A stretch of DNA of 64,000 nt. It comes from Morella rubra (lineage: Eukaryota > Streptophyta > Magnoliopsida > Fagales > Myricaceae). Of the stretch, positions 49,468 through 62,200 are shown piece by piece; position 1 is the stretch's first letter, and each line of letters starts with the position of its first letter. The stretch is from assembly GCA_003952965.2 (NCBI GenBank), contig CM025851.1, positions 11,779,161-11,843,160 on the forward strand, written 5' to 3'. The notes beneath the pieces were generated by a model that was not told where the DNA came from, did not search any database, and saw nothing but the letters and a program-made list of their open reading frames with translations. Both the position numbers and the translations under genes were made by a program.

Positions 49468-52400
49468 TCACACGGGTACATTGTCCAGCTCCAGCCTCGG
49501 CGAGAACAAGGGTTCCTGTAGATCGGGATTGATTGGAAACAGATTACATTGTGCATGTTGTGCCATCAACTCATCCACAAGCACCAGAGCTACCATGGCT
49601 TCTACCATCGGTACAGCTGCATTCACCACCCCAAACAAACAAAATCTTAAAAGTGAACACTTTTCTCTCAAATTAATCTACATGGGAAAACAAGTCATGA
49701 CATATTAGTTAAGGATCTGAACAACTTCTACTGAGTATAATGATTGACTATTGATGATCATAGCATGCCACATCTCGGTTCTCGACAATTCTTGCCATTA
49801 TCCATATCCCCAGCTTAGCTTCTCAAAGATCTCGGATAACTTCTCCAAATTCAAAATGATCATCTTTCACTTGTGCGGGGGAGCACATAATATATAAAAT
49901 CTCACCCTCCACCCGTCATTACGAGAGTAGTTTTATTTGAGTTAAAGCTCATTAGCAGTTTTTAGTGCTTCTAGTAATGCTTCTAGAAATGGATTGATGG
50001 AGATAAATCACCTTTCTTAGTTTCCACTAGATCCGCAAGCACCAGGGCTCCCTGAGTGCTTGTAGCATTGGTACCAGGAGACTGCTTCATTACCACCCCA
50101 ATGAAAAACACAAAAACTTGAAGTGGAACTTTCCTTCAAATAAATTGATGGGAAAACAATAAAATTCATGAAAAATATTTTTAAAAAGGATATTTATTAT
50201 TTTCCGCACATCATGTTTACTTTTACTTACTGATGATCACATCACAGTTTTCAGATGCTCTTTAAGTTCTCGAGAGTTTTTATGAAAAACCGTCTCCACA
50301 TATATCTGCCCCCCTTTTCTTGACTCTGACCAATCCTTACTTTTTTTTTGCAAATACTTAAAGAAGAAAGAAATGATGTAGTGAGTCAGAATCGTCAATA
50401 CCCAGGACTACTAAGAGGGAGAGACAGAGAACGCCTGCGGGGGCTGGGGAAGGTAGGAAAACATTAATTGTAAGGGGCCAAGGTGATATGAACCAGGGAC
50501 ATACCTCGGGGGACGACACATGGATCGTGACGACCACGAGCTATTAGTTCTATCTCTTTTTTTTCTCTAGTCACTGTATGCTGCTTTTTCTGCACAAAGA
50601 ACCAATTTAGATATCAAACTAAATTATTTGAAAAAATCTAACACAAATCCCATGCACAGTGCAAATAAGCACCACCACCTAAAAACCAGGGCTGCTCTGG
50701 AACATTTTTGCAGGAAGCTTCGCATTATGTTTATTCCAATTGATCGATGAATGCCATCAAGGATAGCCCAAGACAATTAACATTCTACTATATACATTAA
50801 TAGTATCACCAGGTCAATAGGACTTATCGAGTTACTACCCCATATTGCCAAAACAGAGCTTATCACCCAATTATTGGAACAACATCACGCCTCTTTATGA
50901 ATGGGGCAGTGCAAAACAGAAAACAATCTAGCACAGCAGTGGTTTGTGACCAAGTTGTGTGTGCGTGTCGGAGAGGAAGGGGGAGAAACATAGAGTAAGA
51001 GAGTTTACTCCAATGGTAGCCGTCGGCTTGAAAGCTATTCTCATGTTTATTATCTCCCCATTTGATACTCCTCCCTGCTTATCAACATAGGTAATCTCAG
51101 CAAACAATAATTCCTCAAGGAGAAGGCCACAGGGGTTAGGGACAGAGAGATACAGAGCGGGATGGATGGAGCAGAAAATCTTAACCAGGTCACTAGTAAA
51201 AACCACTTCAATCACATAACCTGTATCCCGCCAGAGCGGTTTGTTCTTGTCCGGATATTTCCATGATCATCAGTGAAGAACTCATCATTATGTTCACTCC
51301 CAGTCAAAAAAGTACCTGGACATTTTTTCATCGACAAACTGTTAGGACACTTGAGAAGCCATACCACCAGAAAAAATATAGGCTTTCAAGTGCAATGTAA
51401 ATTTCTAAACCTGCAAAGCCACTGCCAAACTCAAACCCCTTTGTTGCAGGTAGTGACATGACAGCTTGAGCCAGCCGAGCTTCGAGTTTGTCAAAGACTG
51501 GCGAACCAAGCCCCTGATATACCATAATGTATTTGTAACTTCAGTTGAAGATTCCTAATATATTCTTAATATGGAGAAAAATTCATTAGGTTTTGTTCTC
51601 AGCTAGAGTGAAACTGCCCTCCAAAATCTCAGGTGCTGAGATGCAAAAAAAAAAAAAAAGCATGCAAAAGTCCCCAATCGTGAGGCCAGGGAAAACAGAG
51701 GGAGAGACCCGGGGGGGTTCTTACTCGCGGGCAACCCCTCACAATGCATGTGACAACACCACCAATAGAATTCCCTTTCACACGGACAGCATCTATAGCC
51801 TCAATCATCTTCTCAGCATATTCTGGATCTGGGCACCTAACAATGTTACTCTCAATCTGGTAATGTTTAACACAGGAATAGTCAGGCAAATGGCTTCTCA
51901 GAATTAATCAGCAAAACAAGAAAAATTGGGAAAAGGAGAGGGCGAAAAATGGAGACAGAGAAAGAGGACACAAGCACAATCAGTAACAAGTAACAGAAAA
52001 ACTTTCAACTAATCATTTACTGATAGAAGTCTTATACACTAATACACTGCATGGCAAGGATATTGGTATTTTGCTGGAACTACCAAACTATTTTAAAACA
52101 AAGCTTGCAAAAATTTCTAAAAGAGTAATTACCTCATGCCAGAAATGAAAAAACAAACTTTGATACAAATAATCAAAATGAAATAGTACAAGAGAGAATG
52201 AACAAGTGCAAATTCATGTCTAGCCTGATTATGAACAGTTCTGCAATAAACACTGTTGTAGTCTTTCTGTTTTGATCATGTCATGCTAGGTAAAAGCAAC
52301 CCAATGAAGCTTCATAGGCTAACATTAATCCGTTTCAGCTCAAAATCAACTAGTTTTAGAACTAAATTAGTTCATCTTAAGAATAAGAGGATCCATCAAA

Positions 52401-55400
52401 GCTACTGCAGAAATTTTACATGAAATAAACTAGCCTTCCATCAAGATTTTGCTTCTATTTTTCTCTTCATGACAGAACAGCAATAAATCCACACCAGAAC
52501 TAGTGTGGAGCATACTCTATGTGCTCACCGACATAACATCGGAGTATGTCCTGATTCGCGAAACAGAAGCTGCTTTTTAGCAGTACAAAAATATATCTCA
52601 AATCAGAGAGAAGCATTGCCATCACGGACCATTAGAAAAACACGGGGAAAAAAGAAGCAGCAAACACCCACAAAAATGGGCATTCCCTTTCTCGTTAAAC
52701 AGAGAGAAATAGATTTTGATTTGTCACTGAACTTTCAAGAAGGACGGACATATGGGCTAGGAATGCATGGCAAGAATCCGATTTCTGCTTCTTTGGATGG
52801 AGCAGGTCCAAAACAAAAAGATATTAAAACAAACATAAGTTATTTTACCTGATCAAGTGTCAAAGCATCATGATCGATCAAATCCTCTGGAAGTACAACC
52901 TTGTGAACTTGAGAGACATAAGCAAGAACCTGAATACCCCATGCGCCGGGGAGGGGGGGAGGGAGGGAGGCAAAAGCATTAAGAAAAGAAAGGGAATACA
53001 AATCTCAAAAACAACAGCCAGCAAAATGAGTGCAACGTATAGTGTTTTTGTGGATGCATACTTCCAACAATAGATAATCCAAGACACTTCACTGAAGAAG
53101 TTTTAAAATTTTTAGTGACCATTAATAGTTAAGTAACACGTAGTTCCCAATGTCAGCATCAGGTCAAATTCAAAATTCTCTCAGCCAGCAGCATTTCATT
53201 GTTGGGGAAAGGAGTTAACTCAACTCCACTAAGCCTTAATTCGAAACTGAATCGGGGCCAGCTCCATGGATCAAGTGCAATATACACAAATCTTAAAATT
53301 ACTAAAGCAACTTAAGTTTCCATGCATCATTACTGTTATATATTTATTATGCAATTGACATAAAAACAAACACAAGTAAACCACACGAACACACAGACAC
53401 CAAGAAAATAACAAATTGATGAGCATCTGCACAAAAATGTCTACACTACTCACTGCTTCCATTATAATCATAGAGAAACAGACAACAGACCACGAGTTTG
53501 AGCCTGCTACTTACAAAGAGATGAACATACCTCGGTTCCTGCTAGGCTCTTAAGAATCTTTTTGGCAACAGCCCCAGCAGCAACTCTTCCAATAGTTTCT
53601 CTTGCTGAAGATCTACCACCACCCTTCAATCATAGATTGAATTCATCCATATTGGATCCACTAAAAATCTCAATTTCCAAAATGCAAATAGCACAATTAA
53701 ACTTTAAGGCAAAAGATGTTACCCGTATAGCTCTAACACCATACTTCATGTCATAAGTTGCATCAGCATGAGAAGGCCTATAAGCTATTGACATTTCGCT
53801 GTAGTCCTGAAAATCACAAAAGATAACTATTGGAGATATTCTGAGCACTATAGAAGTCGGAAAAAGATTTCAATGAACTAATAACTTAATCAAGCATCAG
53901 AATACATGTTCCATAAAACTATCTATATAATAAATCAGTTTCTGTAATCCTAAACTACAAAAGCTCACTAAATTCATATCCTTACTCGACTAGCCAGAAC
54001 ACATCTTTCCACAATTTGGAGTTAAGTTTACCATGACTTAGCCCATTTCAGGTCTTAATTAAGTCTTAACACACATTTCCACACTCTTGGAGTTAAGTTT
54101 ACCACTATTTAGCTTCATTTTTCATCTCTTAATTAAGTGTTTATAACTCCAAGAAGTTGAAACATTCAATTGTGTACACCCCTCAAACAAAAGAATAAAA
54201 ACAGTCAGTCTATCCTCATGAACATTTCCTCCTCAATCCACTATACTAAAACCTTGTAGCATTAAATTACTCACATGTCCTCTCTGATCGGTGTTAGGTA
54301 CAAGTACAGTGATCGGAGTTCCAGTAGTCACTCCTGCAGTTAAAGAAAATTCCTTTATCTAAGTGCCAACAAAAGCAAAAGGTTACTGAATGATGATGAA
54401 AACAAAGATCTTAACCTTCATCAATGCCTGAAAGTATTCGGCACGTATCGGTCTCCTTCCTTGGGGTAGTAATCCGACTTTGACCTGGCCTCCTGGACAC
54501 GCAACACTCCCCACACATTAATCCCCAAAGAAATTTCTAATCCACTGATATCAGTACCCCAGTATATCTGACTCTACAAACCCCAACATGCACGGAGAAG
54601 ACATACTAACATATCAAACAAACGCTAGAGAGCAGGGACTGCATACTCATCAACAACAAATAAGATGGAAATTGAGTCCATAACATCAAATACCTTCTGT
54701 CAAGGTCGAATTGCATATCAGCTTCGGAGAGCGGAACCCGAGGAGGGCATCCATCAATGACACAACCAACACCGCCTCCATGAGATTCTCCAAAAGTTGT
54801 TACACGAAAATGATTCCCGTGACTACTCCCAGCAGCCTGAATCACTGTAATTTGCTCTTAAATATGTCAGAATCCAAAGTTCCAACTTATTGTTGCAGGA
54901 CTCCAATCCCATTAATCTATTCCGCGTTTCATTAAACACGAAGAGATCTAAGGACAAATTCAACTTAAAGCAGATTGCTGTCGACCAAATTCACACTGAG
55001 GATTAGTCAAACAAATAACCATTTCTATGAACAGTGTACTCCGAGTGGTCTTTTTCTTTTTTGTAGGAAAGGAAAGAAAAAAGAACCCCGACTACAAAAA
55101 AAAATGTAAATATATTATCTCTATTGATTCTGTCAACCAGTCAGACTGTGGAAGACCACAGAACAGAATGAGAGGAATTTAAAGGTAAGTCAATTGGCAT
55201 CGAGAGATAGACGTTCACCATTGGAGGCTAACGACGGTGCAAAAGAAGGACAAACTAATATAAATTGCATAAAATTAGCAAGGAAAAAGGAGAGAAAGAC
55301 TGACGGAGTTGCTTGGGTGCATTTTTGCGGACGGAAATCTGTACGGAGGGACGAAGAAGATCTGAGGACAGGTAGCGGAGTCCAGACAAGCCGTCGGTTC

Positions 55401-55446
55401 TGGAGGCACCGAGAAACGGCTTCGTTGACAGAGACGACGAAGCCAT
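49468..55446 (-). CDS. CS: Chorismate synthase, plastid precursor, copy A (intact)
   Basis: Last step of the shikimate pathway: EPSP to chorismate, needing reduced FMN, in plastids. Thirteen exons: 55446-55305, 54844-54694, 54489-54416, 54333-54275, 53806-53723, 53623-53531, 52929-52849, 51856-51725, 51513-51411, 51315-51221, 51074-51009, 50589-50505 and 49616-49468. All are GT/AG and in frame, giving 437 aa. The first 47 residues ([20 protein letters not shown] and on) are a Ser-rich transit peptide. Signature motifs are all kept: [10 protein letters not shown] (H69), [48 protein letters not shown] (R333) and [18 protein letters not shown]. The frame continues upstream of the chosen ATG, but family sequences start at MAS. 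This copy should be enzymatically competent. Copy B lies just upstream (higher coordinates) in the same orientation. Confidence 0.97.
50010..50130 (-). pseudogene. Exon-13-like fossil inside intron 12 of copy A
   Basis: Plus-strand GCAAGCACCAGGGCT..CTGAG, ATTGGTACC and TTCATTACCACCCC resemble the start of exon 13 and its flank (CACAAGCACCAGAGCT, ATCGGTAC, TTCACCACCCC at 49576-49632). They are followed by matching intron sequence (AAAACAA, TCAAATTAAT or TCAAATAAATTGATGGGAAA). This looks like an old partial tandem duplication. A related fossil lies in copy B. Confidence 0.5.
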
Positions 55447-56263
55447 CGACCAGTCTCTCAGGACAACGAACAGAGAGAATGATATTCTGGAGAAGTGGGG
55501 GTTGGTGAATCTGGTGGGCTTTTGAAGAAGCCGTTTATAGCCAAACCAACGCCCACCTACCCTCTGTTTTCGAAAGGGCACCGAAACAATTTTTTCCAAT
55601 TTTTTCTAACGCTCGAGTTTTCCTGTTCTGATTTTGGTCATGTGGGGGGTGGGTACACCGCACAGCATCGGCAATGTGGTGGTAGGCGGACAGCGTACTC
55701 TCGAGGCGGCCACGGGAGTTCTCATAGGAAATACTAGAATTTTTTTATTTACTTTCAAGTACTCGACGGTAAATGATTATTTTGTACTTGATATTTTGAC
55801 ATTTTACAAAGTTAACATTTAGCTGCTGCCAATTTTCAAATTTTTTTTTATAGTGGTATGAAAATATTGGGAGATTTAAATTTTTATAAGAATTTATGAA
55901 AAGACAGTGAAAAAGATAGGGGCACTAAAATTCAGGTAGACCTAACTAGCAAGTAACAGACGTTGGGTCGGATGCAATACCCAGCGTTCTCTATTATGGA
56001 CTATAAAATTCAGTGATCTAGAAATAGAAACATAGAAAGGTCAAATTTGTTTCATTTTTCAAATATTCTTGGTCCACCGAGTCCAAGTTGTTTGGTACCA
56101 ACCACCAAGAACCAGCTACAAAAATATTTAAGATTTAAGTTTTGTCTCCAACAAAAGCGCTTAGAGATAAAACATTCATACAACACGAACTCTGCCTTTC
56201 ATGCATTAAGCCAACTACACTTGAGTGGATGAGAAGGAATAGTTTATTGCTTCTGTTGCTGTG
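55447..56263. other. Spacer between the two chorismate synthase genes
   Basis: It holds the promoter side of copy A (about 55447-55900) and the 3' flank of copy B. Homology between the duplicated units resumes near 56145, where the copy B downstream flank matches the copy A flank from about 49238 (AAAAGCGCTTA, then AACATTCATACAACA). The stretch between about 55486 and 56144 is unique. Confidence 0.6.
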
Positions 56264-59200
56264 TCACCCATCACGCGAGGGGCATTGCATTGGCAAGAAC
56301 AAGGGTTCCTGCAGATCCGGATTTATTGGAAACAGATTACATTGTGCATGTTGTGCCATCAATTCATCCACGAGCACCAGAGCTACCATGGCTTCAACCA
56401 CTGGTACAGCTACATCACCAACCCAGAACAAAACAGATCTTAAAAGTGAACACTATTCTCCCAAATAAATCTACATGGGAAAACAAGTCAACAAGATATT
56501 ACTTGAGGATCCGACCAACTTCTACTGAGTATAATGATTGATTATTGATGATCATAGCATGCCACATCCCGGTTCTCAACAACTCTTGCCATTATGCCTA
56601 TCCCCGGCTTAACTTCACAAAGACCGGGGTTAATTTTTCCAAATTCGAGTTGATCATCTTTCACAGGTGAACATTTATAAATCTCAATCTCCACCCTCCC
56701 TTAGGACTGAATCCAAACCCCCTTAAGAGAGAAGTTCCATTTGAGTGAAAGCTCATTAGCAGTTTCTAGTACTTCTAGAAATGGATTGATGGAAACAAAT
56801 CACATTGTCTTAGTTGCCACTAGATCCACAAGCACCAGGGCTCCCGAGTGCTTGTACCATGGGTAGCAGGACTAGATCCGCAAGCACCAGGGCTGAGTGC
56901 TTCATCAGGAGACTGCTTCATCCCAACAAAAATTGCAATAAACTTGGAGAGGAACTTTCTTTCAAATACAGTGAACAGAAAACAATAAAATTCATGAAAA
57001 ATATTTTAAAAAAGGATATCCATATTTTACATACATCTTGTTTACTTTTACTTACTGATGATCACATCACAGTTTTCAGATGAACTAAGTTCTAGGAGTT
57101 TTTATGAAAATCCATCTCCACATATATTCTGTGCCTCTTTTCTTGACTCTGACCGCTTAGTAAAAATGATTTTGCTATTACTTAAGAAGAAAGAAATGTA
57201 GTGAGTCATAACTTTCAATGGCCAGGACTACTTAAAAAGAGGGAATAAGAGAAAGGAGGGGGTGGGGGCGAGGGCAAGGTGATAAATAAGACTTGATCTA
57301 TGAACCAGGGACACACCTCGCGGGAGAATACATGGATCGTGACGATCAAGAGCTCTTAGTTCTATTGGCTTTTTGTCTCTAGTCACTGTTTGCTGCTTTA
57401 TCTGCACAAGTATCAATTTAATTATTAAACAAAATTATTGGAGGAAACCTGACATGAATCCCATTTATGATGCAAATAAGCACCACCACCTAAACAGCGG
57501 GACTGGTCTGGAACATTTTTACAGGAAGCTACACATTATGCTTATTCCTGTCAATGAATCCCATCAAGGATATCCTAAGACATTTAACATTCTACTATAT
57601 ACATTAATAGGATAACTAGGTCAACAGAGCTTATGAAGTTACCACCCCATAATGTCCAAACAAGTGCCTATCACCCAACATCACACCTCTTATGAATGGG
57701 GCAGTGCAAAACAGAAAACAATCTAGCACAGCAAAACAGAGAGTAAGAGAGTAAATTTACTCCAATGGTAGCCGTTGGCTTGAAAGCTATTCGCATGTTT
57801 ATTATCTCCCCATTTGATACTCCTCCCTGCTTAACAACATATAGGCCATCTCAGCAAACAATAATTCTTCAAGGAGAGGGCCCCGGGGCTTAGGACACAG
57901 AAAGACAGAGCGAGATGGATAGAGCAGAAAATCTTAACTAGGTTACTAGTAAAAACCCATTTCAATCACATAACCTGTATCCCACCAGAGCAGTTTGTTC
58001 TTGTCCGGATTTTACCATGATCATCAGTGAAGAACTCATCATTATGTTCACTCCCAGTCAAAAGAGTACCTGGACAGGTTGTCACAAACAAACTTTTAGG
58101 ACACACTCAAGATGCAATACCACCAGACAAATTATAGGCTTTCAAGTGCAATGTAAATTTCTAAACCTAGAAAGCCACTGCCAATCTCAAAGCCCTTTGT
58201 TGCAGGTATTGACATGAGAGCTTTAGCCAGCTGAGCTTCGAGTTTGTCAAAGACTGGTGAACCAAGCCCCTGATAAAAATCATGTATTGGTAACTTCAAT
58301 TGAAGATTCCTACGATATTCTCAATATGGAGAAAAATTCATTTTGGTATGTACTCAGCTAGGTCACGAAACTGCCCTACAAATCTCAGGTGTTGAGGTGC
58401 AATATAAACATGCAAATGTCTCCAACCGTGAGGCCCGAGGGAAGAGAGAGAGGGGGGGTTGGTTCTTACACGTGGGCAACCCCTCACAATGCATGTGACA
58501 ACACCACCAATAGAATTCCGTTTCAAACGGACAGCATCTATAGCCCCAATCATCTTTTCAGCATATTCTGGATCTGGGCACCTAACAAGATTACTCTCAA
58601 TCTGGTAATGTTTAACACAGGAATAGTCAGGCAAATGGCAAATGTTTAAAGAAAAGGTTCAGAAAAATCTCTACAAGATTAATCACTTCATGCCAGAAAT
58701 GGAAAAAAAAAAAAAAAAAACTTTGATACATAATAATCAAAATAAAATGGTATAAGAGGTAGTAAGCGAGCAAAAATTCATGTCATCATTGTACACAGTT
58801 CTGCAATAAACATTTTTGTGTTCTTTCTGTTTTGATCACGTCATGCTAGGTAAAAGCAACCCAAAGAAGCTTCATAGTCTAATATTAATCCATTTCAGTT
58901 CAAAATCAATTAGTTTAGAACTAAATTAGTTCGCCTTAAGAATAAGTGGATCCATCAAAAACTACTGCAGAAATTTTACTTGAAATAAACTAGCCTTCCA
59001 TCAAGATTTTGCTTCTGTTTTTCTCTTCATGAAGGAGAACAGAAATAAGCCCACACCAAGAACCAGTGTGGAGCATTAACTGTGTGTTCTCATTGACGTA
59101 ACACCAGAGGATGTCCAGGTTCATTAAACAGAAGCTGCTTTTTAGCAGTACAAAAATATATCTCAAATCAGACAGAAGCATTGCCATCACAGACCATTAG

Positions 59201-62200
59201 AAAAATACGCAGGAAAAAAGGAGCAGCAAACACCCACAAGAATGGACATTCCAATTTTTTGTTACACAGAGAAAAAGATCTTGATTTGTCACTGACGTTT
59301 CAAGAAGGAGGGAGATATGGGCCAGGAATGCACGGCAAGAATCCTATTTTTGCCTTCTTTGGATGGATCAAAATAAAAAGATGTTGAAACAAAGATAATT
59401 TATTTTACCTGTTCAAGTGTCAGAGCGTCATAATCGACCAAATCCTCTGGAAGTACAACCTTGTGAACTTGAGAGACATAACCAAGAATCTGAAGACCCC
59501 CCAAGGGAATACAAATCTCAAAAACAGTAGCCAGCAATATGAGTGCAGCATATCATATTTTTATGGATGCATACCTCCAGTAACAGATAATCCATGACAC
59601 CTCTCTGAAGAGGTTTTAAAATTTTTAGTCACCGTTATTTAGTTAAGTAACAGGGAGCTGTAGTTTCCAATGTCAGCATCAGGTCAAACTCAAACTTCTC
59701 TCAGCCAGTGGCATTTTCATTTTTGAGGAAAGGAGTAATCTCATACTCCACTAAGCCTTAATCCCAAATTAAATCGGGGTCAGCTGCATGGATTAAGGAC
59801 AATATACATAAACCTTAATGTCTAGAGCAACTAAAGTTTCCTTGCATCATGACAGTTAAATAGTTATTATACAATTGAGAGAAAAACACGCGAGTGAACT
59901 ACACAAACACAGCCACCAAGAGCATAACAAATTCATGAGCGTCGGCACAAGAGTGTCTGCATTACTCACTGCTTCCCTTATTATCGTAAAGAAACAGACA
60001 CCAAGAGCATAACAAATTCCTGAGCATCAGCACAAAAGTGTCTCCACTCCTCACTGCTTCCCTTAAAATCATAAAGAAACAGACAACACACAGAGTTGCC
60101 AGCTATTTACAATGAGATAAACATACCTCGGTTCCTGTGAGTCTCTTAAGAATCTTTTTGGCAACAGCCCCGGCAGCAACTCTTCCAATAGTTTCTCTTG
60201 CTGAAGATCTACCGCCACCCTTCAATTATAGATTGAATTCACCCATATTGGATCCACTAAAAATCTCAATTTACAATATGTAACAACCAGATAAGTTGGT
60301 CAGTCGAACAAGCCGCCTGGTCATTAAATTGCAGACAGAGGGAGTTCTTAAGTACATTGCTAGCTAGGTAGTTGGCCAATTTGGTTTTTTGCTAGTTACT
60401 ACCTCTGCGAACATTTGATACATGAGAATATGCACAAAGACAAAGGCAGGATCCTAATGTACAGAATAGCACAATTAAACTTTTAAGGCAAAATAGAAAT
60501 TACCTGTATTGATCGTACACCATACTTCATGTCATAAGTTGCATCAGCATGAGAAGGTCTATAAGCTATTGACATTTCACCGTAATGCTGAAAACCACAG
60601 AAGATAATTATTTGAGATCTTCTGTGCACTATAAAAGCCAAAAAACTATTTCTATGGACTAATAAGTTAATCAAGTATCAGAATGCATGTTCCATAAACT
60701 GTCTAGACAATAAATTATCTCCTATCATTCAAAATGACAAAAGCTCGTAAATTCATATCTCTATTCAAGTTACAAGCCAGAAGACATCTTTCCACAATGT
60801 GGAGTTAGTTTACCATGACTTTGCCCATTTCAGCTCTTAATTAAGTGTTAATACAAATTTCCACAATCTTGTAGTTAAGTTTACCATTAGCACCATTTTT
60901 CATCTCCTAATTAAGAGTTTATAACTCCAAGAAGCTGAAACATTCAATTGTGTAAGCCCCTCAAACAAAATAATAAATAAAAGTAGTCTTCGTCTTCGAT
61001 CCTCATGAAAATCTCCTCCTCAAATCCACTATATTAAAACCTTGTAGCATTAAACTACTCACATGTAATCTCTGATCGGTATTGGGTACAAGTACAGTGA
61101 TCGGTGTTCCAGTAGTCACTCCTGTAATGGAGAAAAATCCTTTAGCTGAGTGCTAACAAAGCAAAAGGGGAAATATCACTTTTAGCCCCTAAACTACATC
61201 AAAATGTCAAAAAAAGTTTCAAACTAGCAAAATCGTCACATTTAGCCCCAAAAATATCAAAATGCATCAACATTTGCCATGTCATAAGATCTGACGGTTG
61301 AAATATGTAGAAAATAGTCTACACGGCACAATATTGACGGTTACATCCTATAACAGGGCAAACGTCGATGAATTTTGATAGTTTTGGGGCTAAATGTGAT
61401 GATTTTGGTAGTTTGATCTCTTTTTGACATTTTGATGTAAGTTAAGGGGCTAAAAGTAAAGATCCCCAAAACAAAAGAAGACTGAATAATGATGAGAACA
61501 AAGATCTTCACCTTCATAAATGCCTGAAAGTATTTGGCACTTATCAGTCTCCTTCCTTGGGGTAGTAATCTGACTTTGACACGGCCTCCTGGACACACAA
61601 CAACTCCCCATATATTAATCCCCAAAGAAATATCTAATCCACTGATATCAGCACCCAAGTATATCTGACTCTTCAAACCTCAACATGCAACGAGAAGACA
61701 TATTAACAAGTCATACAGACGCTATAAAGCAAGTAAGGACTGCATACTCATCAGCAACGAATAAGATGAAAGTTGAGTCCATAACATCAAATACCTTCTG
61801 TCAAGGTCGAATTGCACATCAGCTTCTGAGAGGTGAATCCGAGGAGGGCATCCATCAATAACACAACCAACGGCACCTCCTTGAGATTCTCCAAAAGTTG
61901 TTACGCGAAAAAGATTCCCGTGGGTACTCCCAGCAGCCTGAATCACTGTAATTTTTCTCTTAAATCATGTCAGAATCCAATTCAATTAATCTATTTTACG
62001 TTTTTTCATTAAAAACGAAAAGATCTAATGACAAATTCAATTTGAAGCAGATTGCAGTCGACCAAATTCACACTGAGGGGATTAGTTCGACAAATAATCA
62101 CTTCTATGAACAGTATACTTCGAGTAATCTTCTTCGATTAGGTAGGAAAGGGAAGAAAAAAATAACACCGAATACCGACAAAAAAAGAAGAAGTCAAAAT

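Noticed and set aside
58687-58710. Long A-run in copy B intron as a further tail-only insertion
   Set aside because: Copy A has a shorter A-run at the same place (AAAAAACAAAC) and there is no flanking duplication, so slippage is enough.
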